From assembly GCA_030789695.1 (NCBI GenBank), contig CM061132.1, positions 27,995,858-28,059,857 of the forward strand: a DNA stretch of 64,000 bases, given 5' to 3'. A program made the translations under genes and the position numbers. The stretch comes from Scilla litardierei (taxonomy: Eukaryota; Streptophyta; Magnoliopsida; Asparagales; Asparagaceae). Shown here one piece after another: positions 10,014-21,385 of this stretch. Numbering within the stretch: position 1 is the first letter of the stretch; every line of letters starts with the position of its first letter. The notes beneath the pieces were generated by a model. That model ran no database searches and was not told the DNA's origin. It saw only the letters and a list, made by a program, of their open reading frames with translations.

Positions 10014-12049
10014 ATCCATTAACCTTATACATTAAACTTGACCTGAGGAAGGCTTTTGATAGCGTGAACAGAGAATTCATTTATTATATGCTTCACAGAC
10101 TGGGATTTAACCTTACTTTCATCAACTGGATTAGGGAGTGCATCTCACCACCGACATTCTCTGTTATGGTTAATGGCAGCCCTCACGGTTACTTTGAAGG
10201 CAATAGAGGTCTGAGGCAGGGAGACCCTCTATCCCCATATCTATTTGTAATTGTGATGGAAGCTTTCTCCCTCATGATAGTTAAAGCCATCACCACACGT
10301 TCCATTGGCTCGATGAGGCGCACAGGATCCATCTCTCACCTTTTATTTGCTGATGATCTTCTTGTTTTCTGTAGAGCTAACTCTCGCTCCTTAAACGGCC
10401 TCAAATCATTACTTGAAGACTTCGGCACACTAACAGGGCTACAAATAAATTGGGAGAAAAGCGCTGGCATCTTTAGCAAAGGAACCAGAAACCCCACGGA
10501 ACTGGCAGGTTGCTTAGGTATCCGTCTGGCAACTACTATCACCACTTATTTTGGCCTCCTCCTTTCATCCAAATACCCAAAATCGCAAATGTACAGCAAG
10601 TTGGTGGATAAATGTAAAAACGGCTTATGGGATGGACCTCAACTACTCTCTCAATCGCGGGCCAGATTGAACTGGTAAGAACCGTAATCTCTGGAATGGT
10701 CTCTTTCTGGATGCAGGCTTTCCGCATCCCCATCTCTATAATGCGGTCTATATCTTCTATTTGCAGACGATTTATCATGGGCTCCTCCCGCATATGGTCA
10801 TGGAAGGACATTTGTACCCCGAAGGATGAAGGGGGCGTGGGGCTCAGACTGCTAAACAATCTTAATATAGCTTCTGGGGTAAAACTAACATGGCGCTATC
10901 TTACTAATAAAGGCCTATGGGCTACCTACATGAGGGAAAATTATGGGGACCCAAATTCATTCTACGCAGCAAATGGGATAGTAACTCAGTCCGGGACTTG
11001 GAAGTTCATGATCCATTACAGAAACATATCACAAAAGCTCATTAAAAAAGAGGTACGTGACGGAAAATCAACATTATTCTGGCAAGACCATTGGCTTCCA
11101 TGGGGCCTCTGAAAAACACGTTCTCCATCCCAGTTGGCGTAGAGAGCAAAATTGTTGCAGACTATTGGCAAATGAATGATTGGATAAAGGATCCATCAAT
11201 ACAACTGGTGAGACCCCTTCTACAGCAAACAAATCTGACTTTCAGCATTGATACCTGGAGTTGGTTGCCAAGTTCGGACTTCAAATACAGCGACGCCTGG
11301 GAAGCTACACGGGTGCAAGGATAGAAATTTGACTTCCACAAGCTTATTTGGTATCAGCAACATGTACAGAAATTCTCTATCACCCTATTGCAAGCCTTCA
11401 GGGATAAGTTGCTGAGAAGAGACATATTGTTAAAGTAGGGGTTGAACGGCCCAACTGAATGTGTGCTGTGTGTTGAGAAGGAGGAGACTGCGAAGCACAT
11501 ATTTTTTGAGTGTGAGTTCTCTAGCTATCTACTCCACAGATGCATGCTTAAATTGGGAGTTTCTACTCATGTTCCGCCAAAATTATCTGAGGTAGGGAGC
11601 TATTTCTTAAGCCGGTTTAGGGGAAAAACTGTGTTGAGTACGCTGGCCAAGACAACGCTAGCGACAATGGTGTGGCATATATGGAGGGAAAGAAACAAAC
11701 GGATCTTTGAGAATTCCAGAAAACCAAAGACACTCATTTTTGAAGAAATTGCAGCGGACCTGAGGATAGCATTGCGAGACCAAGACTTATCGGATAAGGA
11801 AGCGTCAGAAGCTTTTTCAAACTGGGAGTTCCGGGACACGGGCTGATTTTAGTTTTTTTTCCTACTTTATTTCTACTTTATCTGTAGAAATTATGTATGA
11901 CATGGGCTATTTAGAGGGGGGGCGAGGAACTATTAGTAGGGAGTGACGGCGCTTGTGCCCTATCCTCACTCTATTAGATCCTGACTTCCATCGATCAGCT
12001 GTACAATTTGATGCACATAAATATAGATTTCCTTTACCTTTCAAAAAAA
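10014..12049 (+). pseudogene. 5'-truncated L1-type LINE: reverse transcriptase and zf-RVT end
   Basis: The coding part runs to 11846. It starts inside reverse transcriptase (KLDLRKAFDSVNR) and contains GLRQGDPLSPYLF and the catalytic FADD box (LLFADDLLVF, near 10350). The C-terminal zf-RVT region follows, with CVLC...HIFFEC and WHIWRERNKRIFE. Breaks are a frameshift near 10620, a frameshift near 11090-11110 and stops at 11322-11324 and about 11437. The 3' untranslated region ends in a short A run at 12043-12049, normal for a LINE. Truncation at the 5' end is typical of target-primed insertion. I found no convincing target duplication. Confidence 0.88.
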
Positions 12050-12740
12050 TACACCTAACCGTCTTAACGACGTTCTTATTTTCTTTGGTAGAATATTTTG
12101 GATAAGAAAAATATTAATAAGCATAACAAGCATTTTCTCCTTAGAAAAAGAGCTCTTAGCTTGCCTCGATAAATTGAGGAGCTCTGGAAGTGTTGGTTTT
12201 AGTTTGTTCATATTGAAGTTCAATATGAACTGAAAGAAGTTGTTAAGAAGAGACTAAAGAATTTTATCCAAAAATAATTCCATAGATATGATAAACCCTA
12301 ACTCTTCTAATTCCTCAGTATAACAAATCGTTTTGAGGACATGGTATTAGATTGGTGATCTAGATGCTATCTTAAAATGAAATCGTTTCTTCAAAATCCC
12401 AAATATAGCAATTCGAGATTCCTCTATATAACTCTTTTACATGAAGAAATATAGAGCGAACATCTATATTCTCATGTCTCCTTTGCAACTCATTACTTAT
12501 GGAAGCTAACACAGGGCACTTAGCAAATTGTACAGTTCTGTGTTCAGGATTTAAAGAACTCTTTCTCATTAACACTGGACTTGATATTTGGGGCTTTAGG
12601 AGGGGTTGCATTAAGGATGTATATAAGCTTGTTACAAGTTAATGCAATTCTTATGTTCATTAGCCAGTCATTATAATTAGGCCTAGTGAGTTTACTCTTT
12701 TCAAAGATAAGCATAAGCCAGACATGATGTAAAAATTGAC
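12050..12740 (-). pseudogene. Degenerate copia gag, minus strand
   Basis: On the minus strand, fragments read SKLTRPNYNDWLMNIRIAL and KLIYILN, then TVQFAKCPVLASISNELQ and HENIDVRSIFLHVKELY, then (12223 to about 12050) LPELLNLSRQAKSSFSKEK. Order and content match the UBN2-type Gag of plant copia elements. There is a frameshift between the first two parts. The gag reading continues across 12220, the point where copy 2 resumes, so sequence on both sides was ancestral. Confidence 0.72.
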
Positions 12741-13577
12741 ATTTAAAGAGTAATGATACTGAAAGAAGATGTTCAAGAATAATTAGATTGTTTTATCTAA
12801 TTATTTCTTCCACTAATTTTTCAAATATATTCAGCCCAAAAGATAAACGAAAATTATTAAATAATTTTAAAGTGGGAATTAGGATCTAATTATTATGAAT
12901 TTGGTATCATTCACCTTCATCAATAAGTTACCTCACTCTGTAGAATGTAGACGCACCCTTTGTCAATTAAAACACTTAATAATTTCTAATACGGTTTTAC
13001 CCCAACCCCTTTATGATAATGACATTCGTCAAAAATTCATAAAGTTCATTCATGTCATTCTGCTACATTTTGTCTTTAGTAGGGTGAGATATATGTGTCC
13101 TTGACCTTCGTCAACATTGGTATATTCTGACTGCCCCCGAATCCTTATTATAGTAGCAATGATGTATCACATATTGTTGAAATGATAGGACCTTCGTCAA
13201 TAACCATAGCATCAATACTAATTACTCTACACCTTTGAAATGATGGATGACTATGCATAATTCTTAAGAGAATTTCAAACGTAATGGACTGGATATAGTT
13301 GGAAAAATAACGTCACCTAATTTTGATTGGAAAAGAACTTTAACACTAATCAATTCGCTGAGCCAGCTATATCAAAAGAGGGATGTTTTCTCAGGATAAC
13401 ATACCAAGACCACATTCATTAATTAAAATGAACAAACTACTTATGTGTTTATGTTTTACCTCTCCATATTCTGTTGTTTTGCTTCTTAATAGGCTTGAGA
13501 TAAGGAGTGACTTATGCGAACATAAGCCCATGCAAGTTGGTAATGTAAACATTGGATGATTGATCTAAAAACACAGT
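12741..13577. other. AT-rich stretch, no gene recognised
   Basis: I see no supported feature. A 69-codon ORF at 12895-13104, also present in copy 2, has no recognisable family. The stretch ends at the start of the non-coding LTR element. The last five bases, ACAGT (13573-13577), would be its target duplication, but the far flank is lost. Confidence 0.5.
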
Positions 13578-14892
13578 TGATAGGAATATTTTGACCGGGC
13601 CCGGAAGAGCCAAGTCAACTACGACCAGTCAACTGGCCTACTATGGCCTTTGGCTCCGGCCCTAGGATCTCACGGACGGGTCGTGCTTCTCCACCCAAGA
13701 CGAAGGCTTAATAGACTGACCACTTCAATAGTGGAGGAAAATATGGCCCGACTTAATGGCCATCCTACTCTAGCCATCATGGCTTGCTAATTATGGCCCG
13801 ACTTAATGGCCATCACTCTCTAGCCATCATGGCTCGCTAATTATGGCCCGACTTAAATGCCATCACTCTCTAGCCATCATGGCTCGCTAATTATGGCCCG
13901 ATTTAATGGCCATCACTCTCTAGCCATTATGACTCGCTAATTATGGCCCGACTTAAATGTCATCACTCTCTAGCCATCATGGCTCGCTAATTATGGCCCA
14001 ACTTAATGGCCATCACTCTCTTGCCATCATGGCTCGCCAAATATGGCAACCGCCTAAGGCCATCACTCCAGCAATCATGGCCACCTTTATGGCATTCATC
14101 CCCTCATCAAGACGAGCGCAATTAGTGGGAGTCAACACTTCCCCCATTTGCACGTCCCCATGAATGGCAGCCATGATTCCACATCATGGCACATTATTAG
14201 GATGATTCACCTATATGAGGTGAAAGGGGTTGCGTCATCCACCGGTCCGGATCTTCACGATCTACAACAGAGGTATCTCATACTCATACTCCCTCTAACA
14301 CCTTCTTCCACCTTTACATATTTCTCCCCCATAGCTCGGCCCGAGGATCAGTGCTTGGTATCTCTGCGAACCAAGCCCGATCCCACCGAGCACCCAACAG
14401 ACCAGATCTGACTTTGGCATCAGAGGGGAATCGGTCGGAACCAAGGTCCGACCCCCCTGACGATCTTCCTCGTCTATTCAGGTCCAGGAGATCCAACGAC
14501 GCCGAGGCTACCCCTCAGCGTCTTTCCAGCAGGAGCCGAGCGCCCTCGTCCTCGAGTCCGCTCATCTCCACCACCAAGAGGTCGTCGCTCTGCCGAGGCC
14601 ACCCTTCGGTAAGTCGACGTGAGGTCCCGTGCATCCCTCATCGAGTGACCCCGCCTTCAACCGATCCCAAAGGTTGTCGTCCCACCGAGGCTACCCCTCG
14701 ACACGCTGAAGAACAGAACCACGCCTTCCTGCCCAAGCGAACGTGCCATCGATCGACCCCAAGGGTCATATCCGTCCCATCTGACTGCTACGGCAACGCG
14801 GAGGTCCCGCGTGTCCCCTTTTGACCGCATTGACCCCGCACCCTCCGGGCCTCCATACTATCAACTTGTTGTGCGAAAAAACCGCCCAAACA
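13578..14892 (+). repeat. 5' LTR of the LARD-like element
   Basis: It begins TGATAGGAATATT and ends CCCAAACA. It contains a 50-bp tandem array near its start and a GC-rich second half. The first 326 bp match 18283-18608, except for a different number of tandem units. Confidence 0.8.
13738..14040 (+). repeat. 50-bp tandem repeat, about six units, in the LARD LTR
   Basis: The unit contains ATGGCCCGACTTAATGGCC and then AGCCATCATGGCT, itself a 13-bp palindrome. Starts fall near 13740, 13790, 13840, 13890, 13940 and 13990. About three units occur in the truncated 3' LTR (18450-18608). Confidence 0.9.
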
Positions 14893-14911
14893 ATTGGCGC
14901 CGTCTGTGGGA
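14893..14911 (+). promoter_or_regulatory. Primer-binding site (TTGGCGCCGTCTGTGGG)
   Basis: It directly follows the LTR. This primer-site word is common in plant gypsy elements of the Tat group and their non-autonomous derivatives. I did not assign the tRNA. Confidence 0.75.
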
Positions 14912-17430
14912 AATGAGTCAGCACCCACGTCAATATACACACGACGATGGCTCGTTCTACCATCTCTTTCTCTATTTTTAAGAAGGATTATTAAAAATAA
15001 CTAAGCTAACATATCATTCACAAATACAATAGTATTTGATCGGCCTCTCTTCCACTTTATGTTTACTAAAGTGAGTAGGCCTACAGCTCAGCATAACGGA
15101 CCTCCACAGATCGATCAAAACGTGAGGAACTCTCGACAAATCTACTATCGCCCAATTGATGATGGCCTTTGGTGTGGTCCAAACGATCGAAGCCCACCAA
15201 ATTCTTTGTGATGCCACCCAGATGAAGAATTCAGCAAGCGTGTGCTTTGGGGCCACCTCGTCAGACGATCACTCATCGATGACCCCATCGACAAAGGCCA
15301 AAATGGACTGCTCAAGGACATCCAAACATGGAGGCCTTTGACTCAAACTCTTGGAGCATCCACAACCCCTCTTCTTCTCAGCGAGGAATACAATCGGAGT
15401 CCTGTGGAGTCGATCGGAGTATGTGAACACGATCGGAGTCCTCAGAACAGCTGATGTGCCTCCTTCTCAGCGGCGGTCTCTGACCCTCTTTTGTGTCGAC
15501 ACCGACCATCCTCCAGAGCAAGGACGACCCTTCCAGCTCGTCGAAGATGCTGACCTCTGATTGAAGTGTACCCTCTAAGCACCTCCTTCTCGATTGAAAG
15601 CGTCGACCTCCGAACCAACGACAATACGTCGACAAGCTTGGCATCAACCGAGGACACCGACTTAGGTGACCTCTGACCCAGATCTGGGCTCCCGTGGTCA
15701 TGCGAACATTAGTGGATCATCCCCTAGATCGATCTGTGCTCTTAACCATCGTTCAAGCTTCGAGGAGTCGGCCTTCAGATCTCATCCCTCTTTCGACCGA
15801 TCCTCAGCGCTCTTTGGAGCTCAGCTAGTCCGACTCGCCTCTAGTGGAAGCTCGACCGCCTTCGAGTTCCCTGGAGCTCAGAACTACTCCGATGGAACTA
15901 CCCAATAGACCATCTTCTTCGATGATGCTGCCAGACTTGCCATCAACCCAAACTCGATCCAACAAAGGTCGATCCACAAGCTCGACCTCATCAAGCCCCC
16001 ACTGCCGCCGCCGTCGGTAGATCCTTGTCACCACGGTAAGTCAATTGATGTGGTGTCACCGGTGAACCAGATCCGAAGTCCTGGTGGATCATATTCACTC
16101 AGTGGGAGACCCACCCATCGACGGTCACCACGAGGGCGATGAAGCCCCTTGTTACCTCGACCCTCGTCCAGCGGCTATCTGACCGCCTCTAGCGACAGAG
16201 TGGCAGTAGAGACAGTAGAAGCCCTCGGCAAGATCGCCCTCTGTTCTTCTTGCAACTGTCTGACCTCCACGAACCTGGCGGATTGATCGGGTGGAGATCG
16301 GGTCTCGTCCCCCATGACAAGGCAGCAGTTGTTCTTCGCCCGATTGATCGGGGCTGCAGCAGAGATCAGGCCTTGTCCTCTCCCGATCGGCGCCCTTCTG
16401 ACCCAGATCCAGCCGACCATCGAGCATCGAGCTCGAGAACCCCCCGACTGGAGACATCCGGTAGCTCTCGAGGGACAGCCAAAGCGCCGGAGGGCTGGCC
16501 ATGGCTGACCCTGGGTATGTCCCGAAGCCGCCTGCCTTGGAACCAGGTCAGCGGCATACAGCTTCTCGGCAGCGAGTCCATCGAAGGATCCAGATCTTGG
16601 CGAGGGTCGGTTGGAGCTGCCTCAAGCTCGTTGCATCCTACCGTGGGCCCGTCGGATCTACCTCAGACTCGTCGCATCCCACCGTGAGTCGAAGAGAGCT
16701 CCTGGATGTTGAGCCCTACTTGCCGCATCTTGTCGTGGGTCGTTTAGGGCTCCGAGGCATCGGTCTGAGCTGCCCAACACCATAACCCTCTATCGAAGCT
16801 TGCCCATCCTCGATCGAGGCTCTCAGAGAAAGATCCAAGCTCGCCGAACGGCCATAGAGTCCATATTCTTCAATTATGCAACTTGGCTCATCATAGTCCA
16901 GGTTACAAGCTCGCTATCCCACGATCAAGTTCGTCGATGCCTGATCCAAGGTTGCCGAAGGGTCGCACAAGCTCAAACATCAGAGGAAGCTTCGATCCTC
17001 AACAAGGCCAGTAGCGATCGCTCCAATCAACACCACAGTCGACGATGGCTCTGGTGACCTCCCTGCGAGCCGGGCCGAGCCAAGCAGCTCCTCCGAACGT
17101 GGCCGAGCCGATTTGGCTGAAGCACCACCGTCCAGGTTCGAGCAACCAAGCAGCACCTCCGACCGTGGCCGAGCCAATCTAGCCGAAGCACCACCATCCG
17201 AGTTTGAGCATCCAGACCGCTCCTCCGACCGTGATGCCACGTCCCTGCTTGCCGAACAGCTCCTGCATCCACCCAAGCTGGGCAAAGAAGTGGTAGAGCG
17301 CCACCATGGAATCTTCGAAAGTCTTCATAAGGTCCTCACCGCTTCGTCGGCCATAAGTCGAGAGGCAACTCCCCTCACAATCGAACAAACGGATCGATCG
17401 AAGGGCTGGGGGCAACCCCTGGCAGGCTGA
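14912..17430 (+). other. Non-coding interior of the LARD-like element
   Basis: This is GC-rich sequence with many short open frames on both strands, as expected from its composition. None shows a zinc knuckle, protease, reverse transcriptase or integrase motif. Partly repeated words such as CTCGTTGCATCCTACCGTG occur near 16620-16740. Confidence 0.6.
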
Positions 17431-18130
17431 TCACTCCTATGTCGCCGTAAGTCGAGGGGCAACTCCCCTCGCAACCGAACGGATCGGTCGTAAGGTTGGG
17501 GGAAACTCCCCCAGCTGCCGATCACACTATTGACCCTAAGACTGGGACTAGCTCCCCCAGCAGGCCAATCGACCCGTTGATCATAAGGCTGGAGGAAACT
17601 CCCCTAGCAGACCGTGAAGATCAACCGTAAGGCTGGAGGCAACTCCCCCAGCTGGCTGATCACTCGATTGACCATAAGACTGGGGGTTGCTCCCCCAGCA
17701 GGCCAATTGACCCGTCTATCATAAGGATGGGGGCGACTCCCCAGCAGACCGACCAGATCAACTGTAAGGCTGGGGGCAACTCCTCTAGCTGGCTGATCAC
17801 TCGATTGACCATAAGACTGAGTGGTAGCTCCCACAACAGGCCAATCGACCCACCGACCATAAGGCTGGGGGTAACTCCCCCAGCTGGTCGACCCACTCCT
17901 TCGTCGGTCGTAAGCTGATGGGAAACTCCCGTCGCCACCGAACGAACGAGATCGATCGTAAGGCTGGGAAAAATCCACCAGCAGGTTGACCCACTCTTTC
18001 ATCGGTCGTAAGTCAAGGGGCAACCTACCCGCCACCGAACGAACGAGATCGGCCGTAAGACTAGGGGCAACTCCCCCAGCTGGCCGACCAAACTCCTTTG
18101 TCGGCAGTAAGTCAAGGGGTGACTCCCCTT
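17430..18130 (+). repeat. Tandem array of 46-48 bp units, each with a G/C-rich hairpin
   Basis: About 14 diverged units occur. Each has the form GTAAGGCTGGGGG-CAACT-CCCCCAGCTGGCTGATC. The arms GCTGGGGG and CCCCCAGC pair around a 5-nt loop. Units alternate between endings of the GCTGGCTGATCAC type and the GCAGGCCAATTGACC type. The array ends about 150 bp before the polypurine tract. Confidence 0.88.
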
Positions 18131-18282
18131 ACAACCAAACGAATCTCGGCCTGATGATCTATCGTCACTATCCAACTCCGCAAGACGGACCAAATTTTAC
18201 AGAAAGAGCAACTTCTCCCCCATCATACTACATCTCCCGATCTCCACCTCAACAATGGTAGAGCTCAGAAGATGGGGGCAAT

Positions 18283-18608
18283 TGATAGGACTATTTTGAC
18301 TGGGCCTGGAAGAACCAACTCAACTACGACCAGTCAACTGGCCTACTACGGCCTTGGGCTTCGGCCCAAGGATCTCACGGACGGGTCGTGCTTCTCCACC
18401 GAAGACGAAGGCCCAACAGACCGCCCACTTCAATAGTGGAGGAAAATATTGCCCGACTTAATGGCCATCATTCTCTAGCCATCATGACTCGCTAATTATG
18501 GCCCGACTTAAATGCCATCACTCGCTAGCCATCATGGCTCGCTAATTATGGCCCGACTTAATGGCCATCACTCTCTAGCCATCATGGCTCGCTAATTATG
18601 GCCCGACT
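18283..18608 (+). repeat. Truncated 3' LTR of the LARD-like element
   Basis: It matches the first 326 bp of the LTR at 13578, then stops inside a 50-bp unit at CGACT. The next bases belong to an Athila-like LTR. CGACT (18604-18608) may be the target duplication of that insertion. Confidence 0.85.
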
Positions 18609-19634
18609 TGTAGTCTTACCGCAAGCGCACGGTGTAGCGGCGAGTGGGTATCGAACTCAGGGAGGAACAAATGACAGTACCTTATTCAAATCACCTAGCT
18701 ATCAAAAGAGTGAGAATAGTTTTGATATCACAGTCACAATCGTTCAAATATCTAGAAAGTATCAATATAACAAAGCGTCTAGGGATAGGAAATCCCCACT
18801 ACGGACCTTCTCTCATCCTTGTGAACCATAAGTTTCATTGTTGCTAAGCTTGAATATAGGTGAACTAGTCGCAACTTAATGTAGAACCAAGATCACGCTC
18901 TTGTGCTCTTGTCAGTCTATAGCAAACCTAGGATAGGGCCCACTCTCGTGCAAACCCTAGCTTAAGCCGCTAGCGTGAAGAACGACATCATTGTTCAATC
19001 GTATCTCGAGCCCACTCTCGTGCAAACTCAAGCTACGACCTAGGTTATGATAGTTCATATCTGTCCAATCTCTTGCAAACGGATATTAGTATAGATTCAC
19101 AATTAAAAATCCTAGCATTGGTCCAATCTCTTGTGAACCAAATCTAGAGAAATCCATTCGTCAATCTAAATCGAATATCTAGGCCTTCCTATCAATTGGG
19201 ATCCAATCTCTTGCAAATCCCAATCGATATGAATTCCTAGCTACTCGTAATCAATTAATCACAATCTAACCTTAATCAATTCTAGCAACAAATCTACGTA
19301 TTCATCACAATTTAGAGATATGGTCCATAAGGTTCATCCCCATGCCCTAGGACGACGGCACTACTCACAAAGCATCAAGCAAATCTCAGAAAAATCAATA
19401 ATAATCATGGCACAATTTATTGCAAAAGATAAATAATGCATAAAAATCAAGTTTTTAATAGAAATAGACAAACCAATGTAATTGCCGACGATCTCCAGCT
19501 GAGATTTCACACAGAGTAGCCGTCAAAATCCAAAAATAAAGTCTAAAAATTAATTGTTCAAAAAGCTCTCTAAACTAGGATAAAAACAGGGCTTAAATAC
19601 CCTCTAAAATCATCCAAAAAATCGTGCCCACACT
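18609..19634 (-). repeat. Athila/Tat-like LTR, distal part, minus strand (split by a Sirevirus)
   Basis: On the minus strand the LTR ends GTGCGCTTGCGGTAAGACTACA at 18609. The word ACCGTGCGCTTGCGGTA also ends the plus-strand LTR near 33800-33825. The stretch has the repeated CCCACTCTCGTGCAAA passages typical of such LTRs, and a TATA-like TATTTAA at 19592-19598. It continues at 26567. The two parts total about 1720 bp. Athila/Tat assignment is by resemblance only. Confidence 0.65.
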
Positions 19635-21357
19635 TGTTGAGTATTGATTCCCCGGATTTGGTTTTGGATGATGAGCAAACATAAATATCGTATACTAACT
19701 ATTTGTGAGCGCAGTTATGGAGATCATCGCCAAAAGAATACGTACATCAAAAGCGACTTCTCAAGACTCCTCAATACGCGTGATCATGTGCCTGAAGCTT
19801 CGTTGAAGCTCAAGGAGTTTTATTGAAGTCAAGAAGAATGAAGATTGAAGCTTTGAAGACGGTTCGTCAATGTATTATTTATTGTCTTCTAGCTTCATAG
19901 TTTAGAATGTTAAGCCTTGAATAGGACTTACTTTATTATCTTCATTTCGCTCATATCTTAGAGTTAGGATTATCATAGAAGCCATTAAAAACTTTTCTGA
20001 AGCCTATCGCTTCTTCCCTCGGCTTCTAGTGCATGTTAGTTGGTTCAAGAAGAGTCACCAACCGACTAGATGACGATCTAGTCGGTCGGCAACTCTACAT
20101 GAACCGACTAGATGCCTTGCTAAATTCAGCTCATTCCATGTTGATCAATTAGTCGGTCAAAGAAGGTTCACCGACTGACTAGATGACGATCTAGTCGGTC
20201 AGGAGTCCTTCTCAGACCGACTACTTGTGTTCAGTCTTTTTCAGCCTGAGCTACTGTTTCGAGTTAGTCGGTCAAAAAACGTTTGCCAATCGACTAGTTG
20301 AGAAACTAGTCGGTCAGCATTTGTTTTTAAACCGACTAAGTCAACTTGAAGTCAGCCTATTCTATTTCGACTGTTAGTCGGTCAAAGAACATTCACCGAC
20401 CGACTAGTTACGAAACTAGTCCGTCGACAAGTCTTCATAGACCGACTAGTTGTCATTGCCTGTTCTTCGACCTTTTGGCTGTTCAACCGTTAGTCGGTCT
20501 ATGTTGTATCACCGACCGACTAATTGATGAACTAGTCGGTCAGTGATCCTTCTTTGACCGACTAGTCTGGTTCAGAATAAAGCCGTTGGGAACTTTTCTA
20601 ACACGATTTTCCTTGCCTCTATAAATACAAACTTGATTCGTTTAAGGCAAGGTTAGAGGTCCATTATCCAAGTAATTTCAGACCTAAGAGAAGATTTTTC
20701 TCAAGCTAATTCTAAGCTCTCTCTTCTCACCAAGAATCTCTCCCTTCACTCTTTGAGCAAATTCCTCAAGAGAGATTCTCTCCATTGTGAGCCATTCAAG
20801 CCAAGAGCTTGATTCTAGTCACCATACTCCACCCTAGGCTTCCATTGCTGGTCATCTTCTTGAAGCTAGGGTTTGGTGACATCTTCTTCCACAACAATCC
20901 ATCTTTGCCCTAATTTGGTAAGTATACTCAAGGCATAGGATTTTGTGGTAAGTATTTCATTTACGTTGTTATTGCGAATTGTTCTCTCGGTTATGAGAGA
21001 AGTGTGTGATCCCGGGTTGTGGGAGTCGCATTTGTATTGTGTATGATTTGGTCTTGTGAAGGTTTTTCACAAGAATTTCTTAGTGGAAATCTTGGGTTAG
21101 AGGTTTTCTAACTCGAGTATCCGGAGGGGATCCGGATGGTTGGGACGTAGGATCACCGGGAACAAGTCGGGGAGACTTGGGTGGATCCGAACCCGTTACA
21201 TGCTTTGTTTGCGTTTGTTTAATTCTTGTTGATTATTGTTTATTCCGCATTGTCGTTTGTTCATTGCACAATAGTTAGGAAATAACTCTCTTAATTATTT
21301 TAAAGTACTATTCACCCCCCCTCTAGTACATGTGCAGTAGCTTCACAGGGCACTACA
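19635..21357 (+). repeat. 5' LTR of Sirevirus B
   Basis: It has the same plan as the family A LTR: TGTTGAG start, hairpin array, TATA box (CTATAAATA, 20619-20627), C/T-rich leader, donor-like GGTAAGTATACTC and poly-C/TCTAGTAC before the CACTACA end. Confidence 0.95.
20059..20567 (+). repeat. Hairpin array in the 5' LTR of Sirevirus B
   Basis: It consists of ACCGACTAGAT/ATCTAGTCGGT and ACTAGTTG/AACTAGTCGGT hairpins ending about 50 bp before the TATA box. Several units are decayed compared with the 3' LTR, for example CCAATCGAC against CCGACCGAC, mostly at CpG sites. Confidence 0.92.
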
Positions 21358-21375
21358 ATTGGTCTCAGAGCCAAG
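21358..21375 (+). promoter_or_regulatory. Primer-binding site of Sirevirus B
   Basis: ATTGGTCTCAGAGCCAAG follows the LTR directly. It resembles the initiator-methionine tRNA site TGGTATCAGAGCC used by most plant copia elements, with one change. Confidence 0.75.
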
Positions 21376-21385
21376 TTTCAAAGCT

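Larger units (their letters stand above)
1..13238. repeat. Left copy of a segmental duplication (matches 53782-64000)
   Basis: Bases 1-9159 align with 53782-62947 and bases 12221 to about 13238 align with 62982-64000, in the same orientation. The match runs through the end of one Sirevirus, its unique flank, a small-LTR remnant and the lipid-transfer gene, so this is duplication of a genomic block and not two insertions of one transposon. The two Sirevirus 3' LTRs differ at about 30 of 1743 positions by eye, near 1.8 percent. The spacing implies a period of about 53.8 kb, but neither outer edge lies in the window. Confidence 0.93.
13578..18608 (+). mobile_element. Large LTR retrotransposon without recognisable genes (LARD-like), 3' LTR truncated
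   Basis: The 5' LTR (13578-14892) and the start of the 3' LTR (18283-18608) are clear direct repeats beginning TGATAGGA. The primer site TTGGCGCCGTCTGTGGG follows the first LTR, and a polypurine tract (AGAAGATGGGGGCAAT) ends just before 18283. The 3.4-kb interior is GC-rich and encodes no gag or pol domain that I can find in any frame. This fits a non-autonomous LARD mobilised by a gypsy relative. The second LTR stops where an Athila-like LTR begins. Confidence 0.85.

Noticed and set aside
10000..12060. Target-site duplication around the LINE
   Set aside because: Short matches near AACATCCATTAACC and ACACCTAACC are not convincing.
9160..12220. A single 3-kb insertion in copy 1 relative to copy 2
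   Set aside because: The segment has no common ends and mixes an LTR, a leader, a LINE and part of a gag that continues beyond it; a deletion in copy 2 explains it better.
12895..13104. 69-codon frame conserved in both copies of the duplication (also 63657-63866)
   Set aside because: Conservation follows from the recent duplication; no family, leader or TATA box recognised.
14351..17430. Many medium-length frames in the LARD element
   Set aside because: Overlapping frames on both strands in GC-rich DNA with no motif; expected by chance.
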